Assembly (NCBI GenBank): GCA_014529385.2
Contig: CM043955.1
Location: 144,095,640-144,159,639, forward strand
Reading direction: 5' to 3'
Origin: Adiantum capillus-veneris
Lineage: Eukaryota; Streptophyta; Polypodiopsida; Polypodiales; Pteridaceae
Length of the DNA stretch: 64,000 nucleotides
The translations under genes were made by a program, and so were the position numbers. Below, in pieces: positions 50,747-62,494 of this stretch. The notes below the pieces were generated by a model, which did no database searches, was not told the DNA's origin, and saw only the letters and a program-made list of their open reading frames with translations. The first letter of the stretch is position 1, and each line of letters starts with the position of its first letter.

Positions 50747-53618
50747 TCAGTCCACAAAGGGGAGTAAGCCCAAAGCTTTGCGGAAAGCTTCAAGCTTCTC
50801 ACGAGACAATGCCTTTGTGAAAAGATCTGCAAGGTTGTCCTGTGTTGGCACATAAGCCAAGCCGATCTCTCTTGCTGAGAGCCTCTCCCTGACATAGTGG
50901 TAATGCACCTCAATGTGCTTTGTGAGAGCATGAAAAACTGGGTTCCTCGCAACTGCTACTGCGCTCTGACTGTCAATGTAGATAGTGTTGGTGGTGTCCT
51001 GTCCAACACCCAAATCATCCATAAGGCGTCTGAGCCATACACACTCAACCGTAGCTGTGAAGACTGCCTTGTACTCAGCCTCACAACTCAAAGTGGCCAC
51101 AGTAGGTTGCTTCTTGCTCAACCATGATATACATGAACTGCCAAGCATGAAACAAAAACCACTTGTGGACACTCGCATGTCAAAACAACCAGCCCAATCT
51201 GAGTCCGAAAAAGCATGTAAGTCTGGCGGCAATGATCTCCCCTTGGGATAAAACAAGCCAAGATGTAAAGTGCCACTAAGGTAGCGGAAAATCCTCTTGA
51301 CAGCCTGCCAATGCTTAGACCCTGGGCTATGCATAAATCTGCTGACCTGTGAGACTGCAAACTGAATATCCTGCCTCGTGTTGCATACATAAATGAGGCA
51401 GCCAACAACAGTTTGGTAAAGAGTGACATCAGCAGGATCACCAGCATCATGTAGACTCAACTTCAAACCTGTTTCCATGGGAGTGGCAATAGGTTTGCAA
51501 TCCTCAAGTCCAAACTTACATAGCTATGTCTCTATGTAACTTTTCTGACACAAGGCAATACCACCATCACACTGCTTAAACTGTATACCTAAATAATGAT
51601 GCAACAGCCCCAAATCTTTCATCTTGAAAGTAGCATTCAAATCAGCCTTAAATTCAGCAATATGTCTCTCATTTGGTCCAGTGATCAGCAAATCATCAAC
51701 ATAAAGAACCACAATGAGAAGTACATCACCCTCACGCTTTACATACAATGTGCTTTCTGTTGGACTGTTACGAAAGCCTTGTTTGACCAAATGAGTGTCA
51801 GCTTTCTCATACCAAGCATGAGGAGATTGCTTCAACCCATACAAAGCCTTGTTACATTTGCACACTTTGTCCTCTTGTCCTTTTATGACAAAACAGCGAG
51901 GCTGCGTTACATAAACTTCCTCAAATATGTCACCATTCAAGAAAGCATTAACAATGTTTGATTGATGTACATCCCAACCAAAAGGAGCTGCCAATGCACA
52001 TAAAAAACGCACAGTAGTCATACGACAAGTGGGAGCAAAGGTCTCTTCATAGTCTTTGCCTATTTGCTGTGCATAACCTTTTGCAACAAGTCGAGCCTTA
52101 TGGCGATCGATCTCACCATCCGGCTTGCGTTTCAACTTGTAAACCCACTTCGTACCAATGGCCTTTTTGCCAGGAGGCAAATCACATAAAGTCCATGTGT
52201 CATTTTCTATAAGTGCATCATATTCTGATTGCATGGCAGCCATCCAATTTTCTGAATTTTGTGCTTCATCAAAAGTCAGAGGCTCCTCAACATCATGTAA
52301 GCTAGACACAGCCAAAGCATAACAATCTGATGCATAAGATGCACGGCGAGAGCCTGAACGAGTACGACTAGACAAAGGTGCATCCAATTTACTGTCACGC
52401 AAAGTGTGCACCAGCCATTTTGGCATACCTCTAGCCTGCTCATTTTCAGCCCTTTCCTCATCAAGTACATCATGTACATCTACATCAGTAATAGGCTGAT
52501 CTAGAATATTTTCAGAAACCCCCATAGGCTGTACATTTGCCTCATTGGAACTTACATTCGTATTTCCACCACTGAAAAGAGGCAACAAAGTGTCATAAAT
52601 GTCCTGTGAGCTTACATTACTGTCTCTGGTACATGATAGCAAGGGCTGAAGAGAATCTTGCACAAACACTACATCCCGTGAAACCAGAATACGTTTTGTT
52701 TGCGGATGATACAACTTGTAACCTTTGCTTTCAGCATTATAACCAACATAAATACATTTAACAGCCTTATCATCCAATTTTCTGCGTTGCACTTGTGGCA
52801 CCAAAGCATATGCCAAACAGCCAAAAACATGCATGTGCTCAATATAAGGCTTTCTATCATGCCATGCTTCATATGGAGTAATAGACTGCAAAGCTTTCGT
52901 AGGACACCTGCTAAGTACATAAGTGGTACACATGATGGCCTCAAGCCAAAAAGAATGCGGTAAAGCTTGACTTTTGACCATACATCGTGCCATTTCCGTC
53001 AGTGACCTATTTTTCCTCTTAGCAACACCATTTTGCTGAGGCGTATAAGGCATTGTACATTGGTGTTTTATCCCACGACTAGCCAGAAATGCATTAAATT
53101 CATGAGACATATACTCCCCCCCTCGATCGGAACGGAGGGTGCCCATAGTACATTTCGAGACATTTTCAGCCATAGCCAGAAATTGTTTGAAGCACATAAA
53201 AACTTCGGACTTCGCTTTAAGCGGAAATACCCATGCATTCCTGGAGTAATAATCAATGAAAGTCAATAAGTACAGGTAATTGCCCAACGACGGAGTTTGC
53301 ATGGGCCCACAAACATCACTATGCACAAGCTGCAACCTGCATGTGGCCCGAACTGAACCATCCTTTGGAAATTTAGAACGCTGCATCTTACCCAAAATAC
53401 AGCCTTCACAAACATGTTTGACAGGTGCTTCAAGAGGCGGCAAAGAAGCAACCATATCAGATTTCTGCAACCGCAGCAAACTGGCAAAATTCAAATGACC
53501 AAAACGTGCATGCCAAAGTTTTGCATCTGAAATAGCCCTTGAATCTGCAACAACATTTGCAAAATTTTATCCACACTCGTCATACAAAGTGAGCTTATAC
53601 AGCCCACGACACAAAAGG
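50747..53618 (-). pseudogene. E: copia integrase, RT and RNase H
   Basis: Minus-strand frame with a TAG at 51524-51526 and a TAA near 53570. In order: GLYKLTLYDE, LWHARFGHLNFASL (pre-integrase), HSDVCGPMQTPS and RSDRGGEYMSHEF with two catalytic Asp. PQQNGVAKRKNRS follows, with Lys where the catalytic Glu should be. RT has KARLVAKGYAQQIGKDYEET and VHQSNIVNAFLNGDI, where the motif A Asp (usual QxDVxxAFL) is Asn, then LYVDDLLITG intact. RNase H has FSDSDWAGC, SCEAEYKAV and YIDSQSAVAVA, and ends KALGLLPFVD. Integrase and RT are both predicted to be catalytically dead. Confidence 0.92.
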
Positions 53619-54728
53619 TGTAAGATCCCCAACCCGCCTACACCAAGATCGGGATGGGATCATTGACAGGTCTCTAGGCCTTGTAAAAATCGGAGTCTCT
53701 AAACAAGAAAAATCCAAGGAATAAACCTTTGCCATTGACAATGGCTTGGGTCTATAGCCCTAGAAGAAGACCTAGTCCTGTCTCGCAGCGGAAACGGGAC
53801 ATTGTATTCAAACGGCCTACAAATTTTTTTTTCTTATTCCGACCCTATAACTTCATCATTCAGATTATGGTTTCCTTAGCCAACGCTTTTTTTCCCCTAA
53901 CATATCTGAGGGCACAGCCGTTGGTGGATTCCTCTTCCAAGTGAGAAGTTTCTAAAACGTTTTAGTGCACGAGAATGGATAGTTACCTGACTAATCAGGT
54001 CCACCCGTCCATGATTGACAACCTTAGTCAATCCCCACTTACCACCCCACACTCACACAAAATTCATTTATCTTATTATTACATTGTTTTAACATTTAAA
54101 ATAATGGTTTCTTTTAACGTTCCATCACAGTAATTCCTTGAAGACAGCATTGAAAGCATTCTTTCAGAAAACAAACATCTTTAAACTTAAGACAGGGTAC
54201 TGTCAATCAAAACATTATCCATAATAACCATGACCAATACTCTTCTTGTCTCAAGACCACCTAAGGGTGAAAAACGACACCCATTCCTTATTCAAATCCG
54301 GAGTGGATAAACCCCCACCCAAGGTTCCGGGTGCCCATACACCAAACCAGTTGCCCATACAACCGGGCGGCTCCCCTAGGATAAAAACGGTATCCTAACT
54401 TATGTAGAAACATCAAGACATGACACGGAGTAGAAACTCATCGTTCATGGGGGTAACCGACTTAACTGTGGCTAGAAAGCCAATTATTATCATCAATTTA
54501 TATAAAGGAGTTGGAGGTGTCTTGAGACAAGCTGTCTTAAGGATGATCAAACATATCTTTCCTAATTCAACCAGTTTTAACCCAAACAATTCTTTCCTAC
54601 ATTATAAACAAATGCACGCTGGAAGTTACCTTCCGTTTTTAGCCAATTTATCCTTCTTACGTATGCAATGCTAACTTATAAAAGAACTTAAACTAATTAA
54701 AGACTTAATTGAATAATGGGAAACCCAC
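53619..54728. other. F: left part, noncoding
   Basis: No recognisable frame. Contains C-rich stretches such as CCACCCAAGGTTCCGGGTG near 54310. Possibly the 3' part of the element. Confidence 0.45.
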
Positions 54729-54890
54729 CTGGGATTGATTGGCCATCTGTTGTTGCGCTGGCGCCCGAAGACTCTCCTCTGTAGGCCTACTACTAGGCCC
54801 GGCTTCGTCGTCATGTGATGCTCTAGTTTGTTTTGGAGCTACGTCCTCATCATCAGATGTAGGATTTGCTCGGGTCCTTTTTGGTATCAT
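54729..54890 (-). CDS. F: short acidic, gag-like or exon-like frame
   Basis: Minus strand encodes MIPKRTRANPTSDDEDVAPK, then TRASHDDEAGPSSRPTEESL and RAPAQQQMANQSQ, followed by a good splice donor (CAG then GTGGGT). The composition (Arg/Pro start, acidic, Gln-rich) resembles N-termini of plant gypsy gag proteins, but no gag core follows within F. It may be a first exon, a gag remnant or chance. Function not assigned. Confidence 0.4.
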
Positions 54891-55427
54891 AACTTCTTAT
54901 CCTTATAAAAAGGACGTCTAATCATTAGGTAAATAATTCAAAATCTAGACTTAACCTTTGTATTCAACCGTAACCTATCCAAGGTTAAATTTATAGTCTT
55001 AATTGATAAATTCTTGACCTAGTAATTTCTTATTTGTTTATATAGGCATGATAACTTTTTCCACCACTTCCCTAAGGGTTTTCTAAGCTCTCCTAGCTTT
55101 CTTATAATTTTCTATATCTTTTTCCTAAATTTCCCATCAACTTTTAAGCTAATAATCTACTTATTTTGGGCTCAATATTTATTGTATTTAATTTCTCTTA
55201 AATATTTCATTTTCTTAACTTGATATCATAGGTTTACACTTACCATAATTTTTCTAAAAACTTTTAACCACAAAGTCTATTTATTTTAATTAATCATTTG
55301 CTAAAAATAGGACTTTTGGTCAATTATAATTTCATAACCTCACTAATTAAATATAGTATAATTACCACAAGTAGATAAGGATATTTTATACCTCTGGTAA
55401 TTATCTTATTATTTTTCAACTTAGTTA

Positions 55428-57240
55428 TATAATTTCCATCTTCAATTTTCATCTAAAATTAGGATAATCACACTTAAATAAATACTTATACTACTTTTTT
55501 AACATTGACATATTTATCACGGCCTTTTCATTATGTAAGATAATTGAGATAAATAGAATGTAATCATATAGCATGATTTACTAATTTCCCCCTTGAAATT
55601 TCCACAAAATGTAGTATATTTTGACGTAAATAAATATCTATACTAATTTTTTAACCTTGAAATAATTATCACGACCTCTTTACCCTATAATACAGCTTTA
55701 AGAAATAGCATGTAATTATATAGCATGATTTATTAATTTCCCTCTTTAGCTTTTAGCTAAAAATAGTGTAATTTGACTTAGATAAATATCTATACTACTT
55801 TTCTGACCTTAGCATAATTATTACGGCCTATTTACCCTATAATACAGCTCTGATAAATAGAATATAATCATATAACATGATTTACTAATTTTCCTCTTTA
55901 GATTTTAGCTAAAAATAGTGTAATTTGACTTAGATAAATATCTATACTACTTTTCTAACCTTTTCATAATTATCACGGCCTCTTTACCCTACAATATAGC
56001 TCTGATAAATAGCATGTAATCATATAGCATGATTTACTAATTTCCCTCTTTAGTTTTTAGCTAAAAATAGTGTAGTTTGACTTAGATAAATATCTACACT
56101 ATGTTTCTAACCTTGGAATAATTATCACAACCTCTTTACCCTATAATATAGCTTTAATAAATAGCATGTAATTATAGTGCATGATTTACTAATTTCCCCC
56201 TTTAATTTACCTCTAAAAATAGCATAATTCCACTAAGATAATTAGTTAAACTAATTATCTAAAATTAGCATAATTATCACAGGTTATCTAACATCTAATA
56301 AACCTCTGAAAATTAACTCAATTCAATTTGGACCTATTCACTAATTTCCCTTATTTAAATTTCTCAAAAAACAGAGTAATTCTGCCTAATTAATTAGCTA
56401 CATTAACTATCTAAGCTTTTTCTAATTATCACGGGTTTCTTGACACCTAATTAACCACTGATAAATATATCACAGTAATTTAATTCAATTTACTAATTTC
56501 CTCTTTTTAAATATCTCAAAAACAAGAGTATTTCTGCTAAAGAAATTAGCTAGACTAATTTTTTGAGCTTTTCCTAATTATCACAGGTTCCTTTACACCT
56601 AATTAACTTTTTATAATTATATCATAGCATTTGAAATCCTTTTACTAATTTACCCTATTTAAATTGCTCAAAAAACAGGGTATTTCTATCAAAGTAATTA
56701 GCTAGATTAATTTTTTGAGCTTATCCTAATTATCACGGGTTCTTAAGTACCTAATTAACCACTGATAATTATATCATAGCATTTGAGTTATTTTTACTAA
56801 TTTCGCCTATTTAAATTATTCAAAAAAGTGTATTTTTGCTAAATTAATTAGCTAAATTAAATTTTTGAGCTTCTCCTAATTATTATGGATTTTTAAACAC
56901 CTTATTAAGCACTGATAAATATATCAAAACATTTGAAATCATTTTACTAATTTCCCCTATTTAAATTTCTCAGAAAATAGGGTATTTCTGCTAAAATAAT
57001 TTGCTAGATTAACTTTATGAGATTTTCCTAATTATCACGGGTTCTTAACCACCTAATTAACCACTGATAGTTATATCACGTCATTTGAAATTCATTTACT
57101 AATTTCCCTTATTAAAATTTTTCAAAAAATAGATTAATTATGCTTAATTAATTAGGAAAACTTCTCAGAAAACTATAGGATAATTTTCCTAGATTAATAA
57201 ATGTTTAATGCATCTCTGATAAATAGTTCAACTTAATCTA
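55428..57240. repeat. F: AT-rich tandem satellite, about 151-bp period
   Basis: About twelve degenerate units. The anchor TTTACTAATTTCCC (variants) recurs near 55577, 55726, 55878, 56029, 56182, 56338, 56490, 56641, 56794, 56944 and 57095. Each unit also has ATAATTATCACGG and a block of the type CTAATTAACCACTGATAA or CTATAATACAGCTCTGATAA. The left units form one subtype (TTTAGCTAAAAATAG) and the right units another (TTTAAATTTCTCAAAAAA). Confidence 0.88.
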
Positions 57241-57585
57241 ATCTTAATTAATATTTTTACCATTAATTAATGTTTAATTTGGCTAATTTCTGTCTTAATA
57301 TGATAGGATAATTAATCAGCTTAGTATTACTAAGCTTAATTATAATAATCAGCAGAGATTAATTAATTTAAAGAGGTTTAAGGAGCATGCATAGGCTTAA
57401 TCTTTGATTTATTAGCAATTTATCTTAATCTAATCTTGCTAATTAAGAAGGATTAGGTTAATTACCGTTAGGGTTAATCAATTAGAGATTAAACTCTAAT
57501 GATTTCTGCGTAGTGTTCTCTCTAGATGAGAGAGAGAGAGTAGCAAGGCTCCGAGTCTGTGTAAAATGTGAAGCTAGGGGTCCTG

Positions 57586-57591
57586 TTTATA
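57586..57591 (-). promoter_or_regulatory. F: TATA box
   Basis: Minus-strand CTATAAACAGG followed about 45 bp on by a CT-rich run (57527-57540 on the plus strand as GA). This looks like a TATA box and pyrimidine-rich leader. Confidence 0.5.
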
Positions 57592-58155
57592 GTTTTCTGG
57601 CACTCATAAGCTCTCACCGGCTGAAAAAGGCAGTTGCTTGAAGTTCAAGCAGCCCCCAGCAAGTCAAAAAACGACCCCTGCTGCTAAATGAGTCCCTGGC
57701 AGGTCAGTGATGACCCTCCCATTACTTGCCAGCTTTTAAAATATCAATTATCCTATATTTTGACCTATTTTTACTTAATTGGTAAATATCTTGTAAATAT
57801 CTAGGAGGCCTTTAATAAAGTCTATGCTTAAATGATTATTGCAACCCTTCAATTTTACCTATTTTATTCAATTCACAGTGTAAACTTCCAGGGGTCATAA
57901 CTATGCCAGTTTTTATCGGAATTCAATTCTGAAAATTTCTAGCCCGAGGTTTGCTGTGCTTAAGATTCCAAAAATACCAATATTTGCCATGGTCGGACAA
58001 TTCTACATTGCTTTTTCAATAATCATATCAGTTTGATTAAGCTTTATACAACCTTTAAGGTTTCAGAAACTAGAAACCTTCCAAAAGGCCAGATGCAACA
58101 ATTTCATCACCAAAACTGAGATCATGAATTGTACATCTGTCATCCACAAATTTGA

Positions 58156-59505
58156 CTACAAGTCCAAGTCTAGCGCAAGTGCGGATACAGACAAGAGATT
58201 CTTCTTGATCCCAGGTACATAAAGTGCATCAACAAGTGTGAAGGAACTGCCATTAGCAGCAGTGAGCACAATCTTTCCAACTCCCTGAACTGGATAAGAG
58301 GCGTTGTTGGCACAAGTGACTGAATTCCCATGAGGGACAGACTCAAGAGAGGTAAACAATTCACGATGTGAGGTAATGTGCTTTGTAGCACCACTGTCAA
58401 AATACCACACATGTGAATCTGCAGCAACTGACAAGCATGCATCATGGACAGCAGGATTGTAAGTGCACTCTGCGCTAAAAGCCCATTCTGCATCAACATC
58501 AGCAATACAGTCTCCTTTCACAAAAGACTCAACAATGGCTGCATTTGTAGTGGAACCAGCATTTGCAGTGGAACCACCCTCTTTCTTCTTAGCCTCTTTG
58601 GCCTTTAACTTAGGACACGACTTGATCAAGTGATCATTGGCTTTACAATAATGGCAACGCATCTTCTTTTTGCCCTTATCACCAGAATTTCCACACGAAT
58701 TGCTGCCTGTAGAAGCATTGGGAACATAGTTTTTGCTACTCGCAGCAGAACCATAAGAAGTGGCTGCATTACTATTACCACCCTTTCTTTGAGAAGCAAT
58801 AAAAGCCTGTTCAACTACGTGCTGCCTAGTCTTGTTTTTTCTATAAAGTGACTCTTGCAACGACAATGTGCATAATGCATCAAACTTGACAACTTCAGGA
58901 TTTCCTTGGGTCATCAGTCTCCAAGTACTAGCAAAAGTCTGGTAGGAATCTGGTAAGGCATCAAGAACAGTCTGCACAAGGGAACTGTCTGAAATGACTT
59001 GACCTGCAGAAATAAGCTGCTCATTGATATCCTTGACACTAGCAAGGAAAGTGTCTATATCATCTTCCTCATGCATAATCTTCGACTCCAACTCTTTACG
59101 CAGCAAAGCAATTTTAGCCTCATTGCGGCTTGCATAAAGACCTGCTAAAATATCCCAAGCCTGCTTTGCAGATTTTGCTGAACGGATGTGAGGAACAATG
59201 GTGTGCTTCACAGACAACGCAATCAATGCATGAGCCTGCGCATCCTTAACATCCCAGCGAGCTTGTTCTGCCGTAGGCAAAACAACTCTAACAGCTGCAA
59301 TCCTTGCAGCAAGACCTGCAACATCCTCAACATCGCCTACATCCGCAGAACCAGGACATACATCAATGCCCTGCACAATGTTCCAGACACCCTTTGACAC
59401 AAGAACATATTGCATCATATAAGCCCACATAGGGTAGTTGTCCCCATCCAACCTGTCCTCATCAGCAAACATCTTGAACACATCTGTGTTGTTGTTGTCA
59501 GCCAT
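58156..59505 (-). pseudogene. E: copia gag and protease
   Basis: Start at MADNNNTDVFKMFADEDRLD (59505), chosen over the upstream in-frame Met at 59565 because gag-like sequence begins here. Gag core: GDNYPMWAYMMQYVLVSKGV, AKQAWDILAGLYASRNEAKI, and LPDSYQTFASTWRLMTQGNP (UBN2 outline). Zinc knuckle: CHYCKANDHLIKSC, complete. Protease: HVWYFDSGATKHITSHRELF, then LYVPGIKKNLLSVSALA. A one-base shift near 58175 moves the reading frame; in the shifted frame it continues RLGLVVKFVDDR and FGDEIVASGLLEG up to insertion F. Confidence 0.92.
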
Positions 59506-59853
59506 GGTAAATGCTGCACCTGATGTGAAAACTGCTCGAAAATAGGAGAAACGGAGCGGGAACAACCTGTGCTATATAGCACAAACCGTAGAAGACTATA
59601 AGGCACCTGTTATGCAGAAAACGGCAATGACAAAAATTCTGCACAAAATGACGAAATAGCCTGTGCAGGACTGCCTGTAGTGGAAACGGAAGCCGAAATG
59701 AGCCCAAATCAAAATTCTGAGTAGATCGAGCTCTTTGAGCTCACCCAAAATTTTTGTCGACTTGCGATCGCTCGCCAAAGCTCACTGTAATCGGAGAAAG
59801 TGAGCAGGCGTGTGCTGGAGCAGCTGGCGACTAAGCCCGGGAGGACGTGACCT

Positions 59854-59865
59854 GCTCTGATACCA
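59854..59865 (-). other. Primer binding site of E
   Basis: Reverse complement of GCTCTGATACCA gives TGGTATCAGAGC, adjacent to the LTR. Confidence 0.9.
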
Positions 59866-59867
59866 AT

Positions 59868-60094
59868 TGTTGGAATTAGGGTTGCAGAGAAACACACACA
59901 GCTTGGAGAAGACGAAGGAAGCTCAAGGCACACAATAGAGAGTGTGTTACTTAGTGTGCAATGGAAAGATAGATAGCCCTAGAGTGATGGGCGTATATAC
60001 AATGCACGGGGGAAAAAACCTCCTAAAGAGGGAAAAAATGCCCCGGCAGTCCTAGTGTTTTCACACACATCACTACCACATGTATATGGTAACA
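59868..60094 (-). repeat. 5' LTR of element E (227 bp)
   Basis: Plus-strand TGTTGGAATTAGGGTTGCAG to ATATGGTAACA; followed by the CCCGC duplication. Confidence 0.95.
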
Positions 60095-60186
60095 CCCGCT
60101 ATGTTCACAAAGTAATCTCTTGAAAGTGCTTCACCTAATTTCCTAATTCCGCTACTCTCAAAGTTCATAGGCCATTTTCATTACAT

Positions 60187-60198
60187 TGGTATCAGAGC
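60187..60198 (+). other. Primer binding site of G
   Basis: TGGTATCAGAGC shortly after TTCATTACA. Confidence 0.88.
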
Positions 60199-60595
60199 AT
60201 TTGGTTTCTCTTTTCTTGCTTAAGAAGAGGGGTCCTTAAGTAGCCTATTAATGGTTTATTTTGTTAATTATATTAGGGTAAGGGGAACTGGGATCTATTA
60301 TCGGTTTTGTTGAGCCCACTATGTGGGATATGGGGCACACCTCGGGAGCTTTGGTTTAATAATGGAGTATTTTTAGACTTGCCTATGGCTTTACCATTAT
60401 TGAGCAATAAGAAGTTCGAAAGGAGCTATGCCTCGGAAACTTTGCTATGTTAGACTCACTCCACTACTCATAATTAACCAATTCGAGCCGTGGGTGTAGA
60501 TACTTAAGTGCCTATTTTCAAAGGCTAAGAGGAGTAGCAACTAAGGTTTTGAATTGCCAAAGCATACACTAAGTAAACACATAAATTTAATTAAC

Positions 60596-61925
60596 ATGGC
60601 TGACAATAACGAAGAAGGTAGAATGAACATTGATAACTTTGATTTTTCACATGAAGGTGTTAATGATGATGCCCCCATGTTTGTTAATTATCTTGTTACT
60701 AGGTTGCAACAAGCTATGGGCAACCCCTCTTTGCAAGCCGAAGTTACTCAACAACTTTGTGCTTATGGGATTTCCATTCCTCTCAAAGAGGAGAGAGAGC
60801 TTAGGAGGCCTCTTGGTGAGACCCCCAAAAGAAGACTCTCTCCCATTTGAGAGGAGGAATCCAAAGAACGAGAAAGTAATGACTCCCTAAGTTCCTCAAA
60901 AGATGTGGCTCCATGAAGATAGCGGTCTAGACGATCGTCAACTCCTCCCAAGAGGAAATGGTTAACCCATAGTCCTTCTCCTCATCACTCCAAATAGAAA
61001 GAGAGGAAACAAAGGAAGAAAAGGGCAAGAAAGAGGTCACCCTCTTCTCCTTCTTCTTCACCTTCCTCCTCTAGCGATGAAAGCTATGGCTATTCTCCCA
61101 TAGAATACAAGAGGGGAGGACATCACAAATCTTACTCTGCATGGCGAAGGTCAGAAAAGCTAAAGAAGTTCAAAGAGGGAGGAAAGAGTATCTCTTTTCT
61201 CACCTATGATGGCACCTTTGGTGCTACTGACAAAGTATTGGCCTTCATCCAACAATTTCATGCGGCCTTTGGAGACGAGGGCTTCACGGAGTCCTCCAAA
61301 CTACGCCATGTAGCTATGCACTTCCAAAAATTGGCTTGTCAATGGTGGGCTAGCCTTCGTGGCAACGGCGAAGCCCCAAAGACATGGAAAACTCTACGAG
61401 TTTCCATCATGAAGCAATTCCTTGCAAGTGATGCAAAGGACAAAGTGCTTACCAAATGATGAAGTTTAAAGCTTCTCTCTCATGAGTCTATCCACAAATA
61501 TGTGGACAAGTTTTGGGATTTACATCTCAAGGCTACTATCTTTCAAAAGATAAACTTTCCCGAGCAAAAGCAACAATTCTGTGCGGGATTACGCAAAGAG
61601 ATGGCGGAGTATGTCAACTCTCAATGGCCTAGTTCTATCACCAAAGTAATCCACCACACCATGGTTGCTTCGCGCATCAATTTCCAACAAGGGGCTAGAT
61701 GGAATGTCAAACCCATGGAAAATAAAGACAAAAGTGATGCCAAGGGGAAAACCAATGCCCAAAATTCTTATTAAGGCTATTCCAACAACAACAACAATCA
61801 GTCCAAGGAGAAGGGGTTTACAAAGGTAAATATAAACTCTCTCTTAAAGAGCTAGAAGCTTTTCGTAAGGACCACAAATGTTTCAAGTGTGGGAAGCAAA
61901 GCCATGGTTATCATCCTTGCTCCAA
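60596..61925 (+). pseudogene. G: gag with zinc knuckle
   Basis: Start MADNNEEGRMNIDNFDFSHE. The first frame stops at 60848-60850. A Ser/Arg-rich hinge follows (60960-61080), then the gag core: FIQQFHAAFGDEGFTESSKL, HVAMHFQKLACQWWASLRGN and KTWKTLRVSIMKQFLAS (61238-61459). After a stop come FWDLHLKATIFQKINFPEQK and QQFCAGLRKEMAEYV (61502-61774). The knuckle CFKCGKQSHGYHPC is at about 61880-61920. It is the same general Ty3 gag type as A and J (IQQF, WW, F..L). Confidence 0.82.
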
Positions 61926-61959
61926 GAGAATTGCCCGCAATGAGACTCCTAGAGCCTCT

Positions 61960-62292
61960 ATGTTTGAAGCTCCAAAAGAGGATGCTCATTGCCAAGGATT
62001 TCTCCTTTCCTGTGCTAAGGGAAAAATGCAAGAGCATGATGCCTTTATTTTCTTTGACCGTGTTTTGACTCACAACTTCATATCCACGGAGTTGACCACC
62101 AAGCTAGGCATACAAGCCCACAAGATGGGAGATACATTGAAATCTGATGGAGCTATCAAGGGACAAGACCTCTCAATTACTCCCTTAATTGGAAAATTGA
62201 GGCTTCATGTCCAAAGCTATGTGGACAAAAATGATTTCTTCATCTCCCCTCTCAAACATGAGAATGTTAACCGTTGGGGCACCATGGTTTAA
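61960..62292 (+). pseudogene. G: protease
   Basis: DAFIFFDRVLTHNFISTELT then TKLGIQAHKMGDTL is the retropepsin active-site line, but DRV replaces the usual DSG, so the catalytic turn is damaged. It continues with IKGQDLSITPLIGKLRLHVQ. A stop at 62290 ends the frame. Confidence 0.72.
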
Positions 62293-62494
62293 CTGCATGG
62301 CTTCCAGCATGAATTTCCTTGAAAGGAGAATCTACTTCACCTACAGGGAAAAAAGCATGAACATAGATGCTAATGAGTTGGGAATCACCATATCCTTGCA
62401 ATAAAGGGAATCAAGAGGAATTAGAGTTGTCTAATTTTCTAAATGGATCCCAAGATGTGTTCATTGATGACATACCTAGTGAGCTACCTCTAAA

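Larger units (their letters stand above)
53619..58083 (-). mobile_element. Insertion F: 4.5 kb TG...CA block with an AT-rich satellite
   Basis: Inserted in copia E and flanked by AAAGG (53614-53618 and 58084-58088). E reads ASGLLEG on one side and GLYKLTLYDE on the other. The plus-strand ends are TGTAAGATCC and CCTTCCA, so TG...CA. No terminal repeats are visible, so it may be a very large solo LTR or a non-autonomous element. Orientation is taken as minus from a TATA box and CT-rich leader at the right end and a short gag-like frame at the left. Confidence 0.7.
50445..60094 (-). mobile_element. Ty1/copia element E, split by insertion F
   Basis: Minus-strand copia element: 5' LTR 59868-60094, primer site 59854-59865, gag 59505-58156, pol 53618-50747, purine tract, 3' LTR 50445-50671. 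Both LTRs are 227 bp. Perfect CCCGC target duplication at 50440-50444 and 60095-60099. Insertion F (53619-58083) lies between protease and the pre-integrase domain. It carries stops, a frameshift and changed catalytic residues. Confidence 0.94.

Noticed and set aside
53619-58083. F as a normal LTR retrotransposon with two LTRs
   Set aside because: No copy of the left end was found internally near the right, nor the reverse; no pol domain present.
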